Position numbers and translations under genes: made by a program | Notes under the pieces: generated by a model | What the model was told of the DNA's origin: nothing | The model's database searches: none | What the model saw: the letters and a program-made list of their open reading frames with translations, nothing else | Source: Erysipelotrichaceae bacterium | GTDB lineage: Bacteria > Bacillota_I > Bacilli_A > Erysipelotrichales > Erysipelotrichaceae | Direction of reading: 5' to 3' | DNA length: 5,898 nt | NCBI GenBank assembly: GCA_900754715.1 | Contig: CAAEDX010000030.1 | Coordinates: 1-5,898, forward strand | Part shown: in pieces, positions 1 to 5,898 of the stretch | Numbering within the stretch: the first letter of the stretch is position 1 | Layout: the number at the start of each line of letters is the position of its first letter

Positions 1-3000
1 ATTCAGCGCTGCATCCTCAGAGCCAAGCGCATTGGCTTTTTCGACCATGGTTTTGAGTGCTTCGATAGCTGCATCGCTGGCCTGATCTTCACCGATGGTT
101 TCCAGTGCATCGATCGCATCACGCAGCTGTGTTTCCGCGGCATCGATCGTGTCCTGGGCAGCGTTGACATCTGCGGCAATCGTCCGTGCATTTTGCAAGG
201 CAGTCTTTAGCTGTGCCCAGCTTTCTGGCGTATGATCTGCTTCTGACAGCGCTTCGGCCTGATGGATCACGGTGATCAACGCACGGTAATCGGATACGGC
301 CGGATTGCTTCGATACAATGAGATCTCCGCAATCGAGCCAAAGATATTTTCATTGGCACTATCTACACCATAAGAAGTTTCAATGTGGATACGGACATAG
401 CGCGCATTTTGGGTCTGATCAAACTCCAGCATCGTTGCTCCTGCCTTCGGCATCGTGCCTTCAGAAATCGTTTTCCACTGTTCCCCATCCGTGCTGATCT
501 CCAGCGTGTAGTCACGTACGCTGCCATTGCCGTTGCGGCTGACATATTCCAGCTTATCAAATGTGGTCATCTCGCCCAGATCGATCATGAACCAATGTGG
601 ACATTCCGGTTTGGACGCCGTAAATTCTGAATGCCACCAGGTGCTCTCATCCCCATCGATGGCCAGTTCTGCCGGACCTTCCTGCGCAGGGTTCCAAGCA
701 CCCAGTTCCTCAGAATCCGCGCTTGCTGTCCATGCTGTCTTGGCGATGGCGCTGTCTTCCGCACTCAGGCGATAAGAAGCATATTCTGCTTCGATCTCAT
801 CATAGCTCAATGCGTCGTTGCGCACTTTTACTTCGGCGATATTTGCAAAGATTCCTTCGCTGCCCAATGTCATCGGCTGCTGCGTGAACTTCGCCATATC
901 CCCATCTGCGTAAGCACTGGACGCAAGCTCACCATCGATGTAGATCTTCGCCATGCCATTGTGTTCGCGCACGATGTGGATCAGATGCAGGTTGCCGTCA
1001 TTGATCTGGCCTGCGGTCTCTGTTTCGGCGCTCGTCGGCACATAGGCATCAGTGCCGAAGGTGCCGTGTGCCTTTTCCGTGACTATCGTCACTTCATGAC
1101 GGGAAGTCAGCTGCACTGCCGTATCCTTATAATATAAGAAGCCATTTTCGTCGATGCCGATCGTCAGCTCATCGCCTTGGCTCAGCACTTGCGCGTTGGC
1201 ATCATCGCTCTGCAAGAGCATACTGATGGTGAAATCGCTTGTCTGCGCATTCAGGCCATGATCATCACTCAGCGCATACTTGTCGTCGATCGTCAGCACA
1301 TTGACCCCATTGCGTTCAAATATCGTTTCCTGCACATCCTGTGCATCGATCAAGTCGCTCTTTTCACTGACTTGCGCGATCATATCGTCTTTATACGCGA
1401 GCAAAGTCAGTTCTTTGCTTATCGACGCGCCGTTGATGGCGGCGATATCCTGGATCGTCAGGGTGATTTCTTCATCCTCGGCAAACGGCGCTGATGCGCT
1501 CAGCTCTACGGTGCGGTAGTCGTCCAGCAGCGTCATTTCTACATCTTGGCCATTGATCTGATAGCCATTGGTATCAGCGATGCGGCGGTCAAATTTCACG
1601 CGCACACTGTCTTCTCCGCTCACTTTCGCATAGACGATCTGCGGAGCAGGTTCGCTTTCGTTGGTGAACTGATAGATCACTTCTTCATATGCGCCTAAGG
1701 TCACTGTCAGCTCATCACCATAGCTGACGCGCTGCGTGGATGCTTCTGCGGTATATGGCAATACCTGCACTTGCTTCACGTTTTGCACAGCATCTGTAAC
1801 ACCGACCGTCTCATCGAGCTTCAGCGTATATGTCTTCTCCGAAGAAGTCGGATTGCGGAAAGAGATGATGCCTTCTGTCCCATCCCATGAGGAATAGCCA
1901 TAGACCGAACCGGTCCTCGGCGCATCGCCAAACAGCTTGGCATGTTCGAGGATATGGGCATTACGCTGGGCGAATTCCAGCACATCGGCGCTGACCATCC
2001 ACTTTTCTTCATCCATCATGCTTGGCGAGAAATACAGTTCCCAGAAGGAAGTGCCTCTGACCGCGTTGGCCATCATGTATTGGCGGAATTCCTCGGTATT
2101 CATGGTGACACCGGCAGAAGAGCCATAAATCGGTTCATGGTTATATACGTTTTTCAGCGGGAACTGCAATTCGGCGTCACGCGCATTGCGGAAGTAGATG
2201 TTGTCTCGGCCGCTGATCATCTGCTGCGCATCTGAACCGCCGTTGGTACCATCTTTTTCCAAGTCGCCGGCATTGTGCTGCCATACGGTATTGACCCATT
2301 GTAACAGCCATGGGCTGGGGATCGCGTAGCAGGTCGCGTTGATGTACAGGCCTTTGCCTTCAGCGGCGCGCTGGGCGCGCATCGTCTCAAAGGCATCGGT
2401 CCAGTTTTCCCACAGTTCGCTGGTGAAATACATATTATTGTCCCCGCCGGTCATGTGGTCATGATCTGCCTGTGTACACGGTCTGGAGGCAAAGCCATCC
2501 AGCTTCCAGTAATCCACATCGAAGCGTTCCTGATAATCGACGAACAAGCTGGTCAGGTTATCGATGTATTTCTTTGAGCCGGTGCAGATGACGTTGCCCA
2601 AGGCCGCGGTCGGATGCACATAGCCAGTGCCAGAACTCTCGATATATTGTGAGAAAGTGCCTTGCAGCTCATAGCCGCCTTGCGGGCCGAGCCATAATCC
2701 GAAGCTGGCATCAAAATTGGCCGCCATATTGGATGCGGTATACAGCTCATTGGGGAATTTGTCATTGAATTCCCAGAAGCCGGTCTGATTGTAGGAATTG
2801 CCTGAGCGTTCCGTATCGATACCAGTATAGTCCGGATCGTTGTAGTTATTCCAGCCATCATCCATGACATAGGAATCAAGCGGCGCCACGCCCTGTTCGC
2901 TCAGGCCATTCTCGGTGCCATAGAATGTCGCAGCGATCCGCTCATCCGTGATGCCCATGCGATTGTCGTACCAGGAATTGTACTGTACCCGGAAATCCGT

Positions 3001-3186
3001 CTTGGTGGCGATCGTATCGATATAGGCAAAGAAGTCAGTCTGCACGACATCGGTGTCTGTGCCTTGGGCCGCGCCGATCACATTGGGCCATGTCTGCCAT
3101 GCGCCCCTCTCGTCCAGGCTGCCTTCCTCGCGCAGCTGCGCCAAGCTCTTGCCAGAGTAATAGCGGATCTGCATCGCCTTCCACAT
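1..3186 (-). CDS. GH36-like secreted glycoside hydrolase, catalytic and C-terminal part (3' end outside window, 5' end cut off by frameshift)
   Basis: The frame is open without a stop from about 3273 down to base 1, more than 1,000 codons, and runs off the edge. It resembles clan GH-D / GH36 enzymes (alpha-galactosidases and alpha-N-acetylgalactosaminidases), which remove terminal alpha-linked Gal or GalNAc. The barrel shows QYNSWYDN (near 2975), MDDGWN (near 2860), GLWLGPQGG (near 2690), DYWKLDGF with the likely nucleophile Asp at 2497-2499, and VWQHNAGD with a candidate acid/base Asp at 2263-2265. An Ig-like domain follows (about 1655-1385), then a LamG/concanavalin-like domain (1325-785, with IYIDGELAS), an F5/8C or CBM32-like domain (740-315, with LAIDGDESTWWHS, FMIDLG, ARYVRI), and FIVAR-type helical repeats (300 to the edge). 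The ATG at 3184-3186 lacks a convincing ribosome site, so this is the continuation of the 3078-4376 fragment, not a separate gene. Substrate (mucin, blood-group or plant galactosides) is not determined; GH36 membership is inferred from motifs. Confidence 0.8.
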   Translation of the reverse strand, partial: MWKAMQIRYYSGKSLAQLREEGSLDERGAWQTWPNVIGAAQGTDTDVVQTDFFAYIDTIATKTDFRVQYNSWYDNRMGITDERIAATFYGTENGLSEQGVAPLDSYVMDDGWNNYNDPDYTGIDTERSGNSYNQTGFWEFNDKFPNELYTASNMAANFDASFGLWLGPQGGYELQGTFSQYIESSGTGYVHPTAALGNVICTGSKKYIDNLTSLFVDYQERFDVDYWKLDGFASRPCTQADHDHMTGGDNNMYFTSELWENWTDAFETMRAQRAAEGKGLYINATCYAIPSPWLLQWVNTVWQHNAGDLEKDGTNGGSDAQQMISGRDNIYFRNARDAELQFPLKNVYNHEPIYGSSAGVTMNTEEFRQYMMANAVRGTSFWELYFSPSMMDEEKWMVSADVLEFAQRNAHILEHAKLFGDAPRTGSVYGYSSWDGTEGIISFRNPTSSEKTYTLKLDETVGVTDAVQNVKQVQVLPYTAEASTQRVSYGDELTVTLGAYEEVIYQFTNESEPAPQIVYAKVSGEDSVRVKFDRRIADTNGYQINGQDVEMTLLDDYRTVELSASAPFAEDEEITLTIQDIAAINGASISKELTLLAYKDDMIAQVSEKSDLIDAQDVQETIFERNGVNVLTIDDKYALSDDHGLNAQTSDFTISMLLQSDDANAQVLSQGDELTIGIDENGFLYYKDTAVQLTSRHEVTIVTEKAHGTFGTDAYVPTSAETETAGQINDGNLHLIHIVREHNGMAKIYIDGELASSAYADGDMAKFTQQPMTLGSEGIFANIAEVKVRNDALSYDEIEAEYASYRLSAEDSAIAKTAWTASADSEELGAWNPAQEGPAELAIDGDESTWWHSEFTASKPECPHWFMIDLGEMTTFDKLEYVSRNGNGSVRDYTLEISTDGEQWKTISEGTMPKAGATMLEFDQTQNARYVRIHIETSYGVDSANENIFGSIAEISLYRSNPAVSDYRALITVIHQAEALSEADHTPESWAQLKTALQNARTIAADVNAAQDTIDAAETQLRDAIDALETIGEDQASDAAIEALKTMVEKANALGSEDAALN

Positions 3187-4376
3187 CGGTATCGGTGGCA
3201 GGAAAATTCTGAACCAAAGAACATGCCGTCGGCATAGATCGGCTGGCCCAATAACATCTCGCTTTCCAGGAAGTTATATGCGCCATCGGCCACATGGAAA
3301 TCCTCTGGCCTGGACCACAATCCCTCGACTTCGTCGCTCAAAACAAAATGATCAAGGTCGATGTGGTCGATCTTTGCGTTTTCTTCATCATCTGCGCGGA
3401 TCTCCACATAGGAGTGCATGAAGTGGTCGCCCTCTTCCATGACGACATGATAACTGAGATCCCAGTTCACGCCGTTGAGCGTATAAGGCGCAAAGTCGAA
3501 CGCAAGCTGTTTTCCGCCCGTTTCGGTATCCGATGCTTGCGCATCCTCCAGCGTCAGATCAGAAGAGCTGATCGTCGTCTGTGGCATCGTCTGTCCGACA
3601 TAAGGATCCGCGTACAGCCGGAATTCCGCGCCGTTGAAGGTCTTTTCCTCGCTCAGCGCGCCGGAATCAGAAATGAGACGCACATAACGTGCCGTATACG
3701 CCTGATCAAAGCTGCCATACACCAGATCGCCGATATTATAAATGCCGTCAATCTCATGCAAATTGTAATCTTCTCTGGTGAATTCGCCGCTGCCGGCATC
3801 GATCCATTCGGTTCCATCTTCGCTTACTTGCAGACGGTATTTTCCGACCGTACCATTGATGCCCCAGAGCACATTGGCATTGCCCTGCCGTTTCTGAAAT
3901 GAAAAAGACTGGAACGTCTGTGATGCGCCCAGATCCACCGTCAGCGTATACGGAAAATCGGTGCCTGTCACATAATAATCGGTCTCGGTGGCATCATTGC
4001 CGTCAAACAGGTTGGCGGCGTCTTCGACATGGTCACTGCCAGTGCCCGTCACTTCTCCGCGCCAATCGCCGCGCTCCAGTTCCTGTGTCGGAATGACTTC
4101 TTCTCCCTGCGGCTGAGCCAGCGTCTCGATCACGAAATCATCGGATCCTTCCTGTGGGATCAGCGTGCGGTCGATGCGCAGATTGTGCAGCGCGTCGGTG
4201 CGCAGACGGCCATCCTCGATCCGAAAGCTGCGCGTCAGATAGCCGTTGCCGATGACTGCGCCATCCTCATTGACCTCCGCATGGACTCCCTGTGCGGCCT
4301 GCGCGTCAAAAGCAGCGCCTGAAAGAGCCATCGTGGAAGCCATCACGGCTGATAACAATAGATTTACGATCTTCAT
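3078..4376 (-). CDS. N-terminal fragment of the GH36-like secreted hydrolase: signal peptide, beta-sandwich, F5/8C domain
   Basis: The start is the ATG at 4374-4376, because a strong GGGAAGGAG sits 7 bases upstream of it; the in-frame ATG at 4392-4394 would put that site inside the gene. Residues 1-27 form a Sec signal peptide (MKIVN, then a hydrophobic core, then DAQA with an Ala-X-Ala cleavage site). Residues about 34-100 (IGNGYLTRSF, NLRIDRTLIP) look like the start of the N-terminal beta-sandwich of GH36-type enzymes. Residues about 104-257 form an F5/8C (discoidin/CBM32-like) domain, shown by LFDGNDATETDYY, LTVDLG, YRLQVSEDGTEW and ARYVRLIS. The beta-sandwich resumes (LAFDFAPYTLNGVNWDLSYHV, IDHIDLDHFVLSDE) up to ADGMFFGSEF. 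The translation then becomes Cys/Arg-rich nonsense (CHRYRCGRRCR) and stops at 3078, a clear frame loss. If this fragment were made alone it would be exported but would have no catalytic barrel. Confidence 0.85.
   Translation of the reverse strand: MKIVNLLLSAVMASTMALSGAAFDAQAAQGVHAEVNEDGAVIGNGYLTRSFRIEDGRLRTDALHNLRIDRTLIPQEGSDDFVIETLAQPQGEEVIPTQELERGDWRGEVTGTGSDHVEDAANLFDGNDATETDYYVTGTDFPYTLTVDLGASQTFQSFSFQKRQGNANVLWGINGTVGKYRLQVSEDGTEWIDAGSGEFTREDYNLHEIDGIYNIGDLVYGSFDQAYTARYVRLISDSGALSEEKTFNGAEFRLYADPYVGQTMPQTTISSSDLTLEDAQASDTETGGKQLAFDFAPYTLNGVNWDLSYHVVMEEGDHFMHSYVEIRADDEENAKIDHIDLDHFVLSDEVEGLWSRPEDFHVADGAYNFLESEMLLGQPIYADGMFFGSEFSCHRYRCGRRCRSAITLARAWRSCARKAAWTRGAHGRHGPM
3171..3206 (-). other. 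Frame break splitting the hydrolase gene
   Basis: Upstream coding (…GMFFGSEF) ends at about 3205 in one frame, and downstream coding (MQIRYYSGKSLAQLREEG…) resumes at about 3174 in another. The third frame in between reads PATDTDVEGD, an acidic stretch that fits the protein's composition and joins smoothly to both sides. That suggests two changes: an extra base in the T4 run (A4 at 3203-3206 on the plus strand), then a loss near 3171-3175. An ancestor with GATGC repeated in tandem, losing one 5-bp copy, would give the observed sequence. A single missing base would also restore the frame, reading …FSLPPIPMWKAMQIRYY. There is no slippery heptamer in the correct phase, so programmed frameshifting is unlikely. 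Sequencing error cannot be excluded. Confidence 0.85.
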
Positions 4377-4383
4377 TCTGTTT

Positions 4384-4392
4384 CTCCTTCCC
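4384..4392 (-). promoter_or_regulatory. Ribosome binding site deciding the hydrolase start
   Basis: The minus strand reads GGGAAGGAG, then 7 bases, then the ATG at 4374-4376. It directly follows the alternative upstream ATG (4392-4394), which has only weak complementarity before it, so the downstream ATG is preferred. Confidence 0.85.
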
Positions 4393-4411
4393 ATGTATCC
4401 ATCCTGGCTTC

Positions 4412-4440
4412 ATTTTATCTCGATTCTGCTTGTAATATCT
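4412..4440 (-). promoter_or_regulatory. Probable hydrolase promoter with weak -35
   Basis: On the minus strand a TAAAAT box (4412-4417) matches the -10 consensus at 5 of 6 positions. A 17-bp spacer puts the -35 at 4435-4440 (GATATT), which is a poor match to TTGACA. The -35 position lies inside the nearer 17-bp direct repeat. The predicted start would give a leader of about 30 bases before the ATG. A weak -35 overlapped by a repeat fits activator-dependent initiation; this is inference. Confidence 0.5.
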
Positions 4441-4465
4441 TGCACTTTCTTGTAATCTTTTGCAC
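4429..4465 (-). repeat. Two tandem 17-bp direct repeats, 20-bp period, at the hydrolase promoter
   Basis: On the minus strand GTGCAAAAGATTACAAG (4449-4465) is followed after AAA by GTGCAAGATATTACAAG (4429-4445), identical at 15 of 17 positions. The 20-bp centre spacing is about two helical turns, so two protein subunits could bind the same DNA face, as for AraC-family or OmpR-family activators. The repeat nearer the gene covers the expected -35. The regulator itself is not identified. Confidence 0.8.
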
Positions 4466-4476
4466 TCTGTGCAAAA
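4458..4476. promoter_or_regulatory. Perfect 8-3-8 inverted repeat, likely operator half-sites
   Basis: TTTTGCAC-TCT-GTGCAAAA on the plus strand is an exact inverted repeat with a 3-bp centre. One arm is the first 8 bases of the distal 17-bp direct repeat, so the same motif occurs three times here, once inverted and twice direct. There is no T-tract typical of a terminator, and it lies upstream of the promoter, which suits an operator. Confidence 0.7.
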
Positions 4477-4594
4477 TGATCGGCATGTTTTAGGGATATC
4501 GCCCAAATAGACGTAAGAAGTAAGCGAGGGGATAGGAACGAAGGAAGGTGATATGCTCATCCCAACTGATCTGTGCATTGCTTCATCATTCACC

Positions 4595-4632
4595 AAAAAA
4601 GCTGGCATCATGACCGAAAGCATGACACCAGC
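4595..4632 (-). terminator. Rho-independent terminator of the M50 protease gene
   Basis: On the minus strand GCTGGTGTCATG (4621-4632) pairs with CATGATGCCAGC (4601-4612) in a 12-bp stem, two of the pairs being G-U. The 8-base loop is CTTTCGGT, and six T follow (A6 at 4595-4600 on the plus strand). It lies 63 bases past the protease stop codon, in the right orientation to end that transcript before the hydrolase promoter, which makes the hydrolase an independent unit. Confidence 0.88.
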
Positions 4633-4695
4633 GAGTGGGAACAGATAAGATGAGCCAAAGCTTGCGTCTCTGATCCATCACAGATTTTCATCCTT

Positions 4696-5343
4696 TCAAA
4701 GGATCAAGGCGCAAAGGTTGTTCATCCCATCGAAGATGATGGTGCGGATGGAGACCAACGGGCCGTTCAATACTCCGCTGAACAGGACGAGGAACAAGAT
4801 CAGGCTCAGCCAATTTTCATATTTCATGATGTTGAAATATACAGAATCCGGCAATACGCCATATAAGATCTTTGAGCCATCCAGCGGCGGCAGCGGGATC
4901 AGATTGAAGATCGCTTGCCCCAGCGAGATCAGCGCGGTATACTGCATGAGATAGATCAGATAGATAAAGATCCTTGTCATGATCTCCGATGAGAATATGC
5001 TCACCGGCACCTTGAGCAGCAGATTAAACAAAAAGATGGCGACAAAGGCAATGATGAAGTTCATCAATGGGCCGGCAAAAGCGGTCCAGACGATACCGGT
5101 CTTGGCGTCTTTATAATAACGCGGATCGATGTGTACTGGCTTGGCCCAGCCAAACCCCACCAAAAGCAGCGCGATGGTACCGATGGGATCCAGATGATGC
5201 AGCGGGTTCAGCGACAGCCGGCCGTCTAATTTTGGTGTCGGATCGCCGAATTTATATGAGACCCAGCCATGGGCCAGCTCATGCAGCGTCACGGTGATGA
5301 TGATGGCTGGGACCACATAGATCAGGGTATCCAGATCAAGCAT
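4696..5343 (-). CDS. M50 (site-2 protease) family intramembrane zinc metalloprotease
   Basis: This 215-residue, very hydrophobic protein has the M50 hallmarks. HELAH at 21-25 is the HExxH zinc-binding and catalytic motif in the first membrane segment. GWAKPV (65-70) and AGPLMN (90-95) are conserved core motifs, and NLIPLPPLDG (147-156) is the NxxPxPxLDG motif whose Asp155 is the third zinc ligand. Membrane segments are visible at about 7-25, 54-65, 88-110, 122-150 and 178-195. No PDZ or CBS domain is present, so it belongs to the compact group of S2P homologues; members of the wider family cleave membrane-bound substrates such as anti-sigma factors. The substrate here is unknown. AAGGAGG lies 7 bases before the ATG, a near-consensus promoter lies upstream, and a terminator follows, indicating a monocistronic unit. 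The length is usual for the compact group and all key residues are intact. Confidence 0.92.
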   Translation of the reverse strand: MLDLDTLIYVVPAIIITVTLHELAHGWVSYKFGDPTPKLDGRLSLNPLHHLDPIGTIALLLVGFGWAKPVHIDPRYYKDAKTGIVWTAFAGPLMNFIIAFVAIFLFNLLLKVPVSIFSSEIMTRIFIYLIYLMQYTALISLGQAIFNLIPLPPLDGSKILYGVLPDSVYFNIMKYENWLSLILFLVLFSGVLNGPLVSIRTIIFDGMNNLCALIL

Positions 5344-5374
5344 GATTCTCCCTCCTTATTGGCATAATAACAAT

Positions 5375-5403
5375 ATTATATGCGCATTTGTGCTGCTTTT
5401 CAA
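5375..5403 (-). promoter_or_regulatory. Near-consensus sigma-A promoter of the M50 protease gene
   Basis: On the minus strand TTGAAA (5398-5403) and a perfect TATAAT (5375-5380) are separated by exactly 17 bases. The expected start site is about 25 bases before the ATG, just ahead of the AAGGAGG at 5351-5357. It implies strong constitutive expression unless a repressor acts. Confidence 0.85.
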
Positions 5404-5405
5404 TT

Positions 5406-5424
5406 GGTGATCCGCGGATTCACC
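5406..5424. promoter_or_regulatory. Imperfect palindrome between the divergent promoters
   Basis: GGTG, the 10-bp perfect palindrome ATCCGCGGAT (5410-5419), one T, then CACC. It starts 2 bp upstream of the protease -35 box and lies about 45 bp upstream of the proposed response-regulator promoter, a suitable place for a shared operator. It has no T-tract, so a terminator is unlikely. The binding protein is unknown. Confidence 0.4.
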
Positions 5425-5467
5425 CAGCCGCTTCATTCTGTAGCACAAAATGTCATGGCCATTTCCA

Positions 5468-5496
5468 TGGTCATCCTTCCCGCACTATGTTAAAAT
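5468..5496 (+). promoter_or_regulatory. Possible promoter of the response-regulator gene
   Basis: TGGTCA (5468-5473, 4 of 6 matches to TTGACA), a 17-bp spacer and TAAAAT (5491-5496, 5 of 6 matches to TATAAT). The expected start would be close to 5503, giving a leader of about 20 bases that contains the GAGGAGGG ribosome site. The match is moderate. Confidence 0.45.
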
Positions 5497-5524
5497 CTGA
5501 TTGAACATATGAGGAGGGATCATC

Positions 5525-5898
5525 ATGCGTATTTTGGTGTCTGATGATGAACGTGATCTGAACGCATTGATCGCCGAAAAGCTGAAAAAAGAACACTACA
5601 GCGTAGACTGTTGTTACGATGGGGAAGAGGCATTGGAATATCTGCGCATGGCCGAATATGACGCCGTCGTGCTGGATATCATGATGCCGAAAAAAGACGG
5701 CATCAGCGTATTGAAAGAGCTGCGCGCCAACGGATCTCATGTGCCGGTGCTGCTTCTGACCGCAAAAGACAGCGTGGAAGACCGGGTGCTCGGGCTCGAT
5801 GCCGGCGCTGATGATTATCTCATCAAGCCCTTTGCCTATGAAGAGCTGATGGCGCGGCTGCGGGTATTGCTGCGCTCGCCCCTGCAAAACAAGACGAC
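5525..5898 (+). CDS. OmpR/PhoB-type two-component response regulator, receiver domain (3' end outside window)
   Basis: The first 124 residues are a complete receiver domain. The acidic pocket is Asp7-Asp8, the phosphoacceptor Asp51 lies in VVLDIMMPKKDG, the switch Thr79 is in LLLTAKD, and Lys101 is in DDYLIKPF. The pattern LLLTAKDSVEDRVLGLDAGADDYLIKPFAYEELMARLRVLLRS is typical of OmpR-family regulators, so a C-terminal winged-helix DNA-binding domain and probably a histidine-kinase gene are expected just beyond the window. The start is the ATG preceded by GAGGAGGG at a 6-base spacing. The gene is divergent from the M50 protease gene with 181 bp between them. The stimulus and target genes cannot be read from this sequence. 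The receiver is intact, with no missing key residues. Confidence 0.95.
   Translation, partial: MRILVSDDERDLNALIAEKLKKEHYSVDCCYDGEEALEYLRMAEYDAVVLDIMMPKKDGISVLKELRANGSHVPVLLLTAKDSVEDRVLGLDAGADDYLIKPFAYEELMARLRVLLRSPLQNKT

Noticed and set aside
631..1137. 168-codon plus-strand open frame
   Set aside because: It lies antisense to the LamG/F5/8C coding region in the codon-aligned antisense frame, where stop-free stretches are common; no domain is recognisable.
3203..3213. Programmed ribosomal frameshift at the hydrolase frame break
   Set aside because: No X-XXY-YYZ slippery heptamer occurs in the right phase, the required shift does not match a simple -1 event at the T4 run, and no obvious stimulatory stem-loop follows.
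3294..3902. 202-codon plus-strand open frame antisense to the hydrolase
   Set aside because: The opposite strand encodes a convincing F5/8C and beta-sandwich protein here; the plus-strand translation is rich in Ile, Arg and Cys with no recognisable domain and no good ribosome site.
4306..4623. 105-codon minus-strand open frame upstream of the hydrolase
   Set aside because: It begins inside the terminator hairpin, runs through the operator repeats and promoter, and overlaps the signal peptide in another frame; the product has no recognisable features.
4690..4704. ATCCTTT-C-AAAGGAT inverted repeat at the protease stop codon
   Set aside because: It has only a 1-base centre, cannot form a normal hairpin loop, has no T-tract, and overlaps the coding end; the strong terminator at 4595-4632 does the job.
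5452..5474. CATGG…CCATGG repeats upstream of the response regulator
   Set aside because: Short and imperfect, partly overlapping the proposed -35; too weak to call a separate site.
5471..5887. 138-codon minus-strand open frame opposite the response regulator
   Set aside because: The plus strand encodes an intact receiver domain with a strong ribosome site; the minus-strand frame is its shadow.

Overview
This window most likely comes from a low-GC-lineage Gram-positive gut commensal (Firmicutes/Bacillota; an Erysipelotrichia- or Clostridia-like bacterium is a guess). The clues are strong AGGAGG-type ribosome binding sites, sigma-A-like promoters, a compact M50 membrane protease, an OmpR-type response regulator, and a very large secreted multi-domain glycoside hydrolase of the kind used on host or dietary glycans. 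No rRNA, tRNA, CRISPR array or mobile element was seen.

Layout. From the left edge to 4376, on the minus strand, lies one huge gene for a secreted GH36-like (alpha-galactosidase / alpha-N-acetylgalactosaminidase type) enzyme. Its order is signal peptide, N-terminal beta domain with an embedded F5/8C (CBM32-like) domain, catalytic barrel, Ig-like domain, LamG-like domain, second F5/8C domain and FIVAR-type helical repeats; the 3' end is outside the window. The reading frame is broken at about 3171-3206, between the N-terminal domains and the catalytic barrel, so as written the gene is two ORFs: a signal-peptide/binding fragment (3078-4376) and a catalytic/C-terminal fragment (1 to about 3186). 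This is either a real pseudogenisation or a sequencing/assembly error.

The gene-free stretch 4377-4695 holds, in the direction of minus-strand transcription, a strong intrinsic terminator for the upstream protease gene (4595-4632), about 120 bases with nothing recognisable (4477-4594), a 19-bp perfect inverted repeat overlapping two tandem 17-bp direct repeats spaced 20 bp (4429-4476), a -10-like box (4412-4417) and a strong ribosome binding site. This looks like an activator- or repressor-controlled promoter for the hydrolase.

At 4696-5343 (minus) is a small M50/site-2-protease family intramembrane metalloprotease with its own near-consensus promoter. It is transcribed divergently from an OmpR/PhoB-type response regulator that starts at 5525 (plus) and runs off the right edge. 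The 181-bp divergent region carries promoters for both genes and a GC-rich imperfect palindrome between them.

How the genes work together is only partly visible. The hydrolase is a self-contained, individually regulated unit. The protease and response regulator share an intergenic control region but are not an operon. No sequence shows that the response regulator controls the hydrolase. I found no clearly new biological system; the best leads are the operator array at the hydrolase promoter and the frame break.
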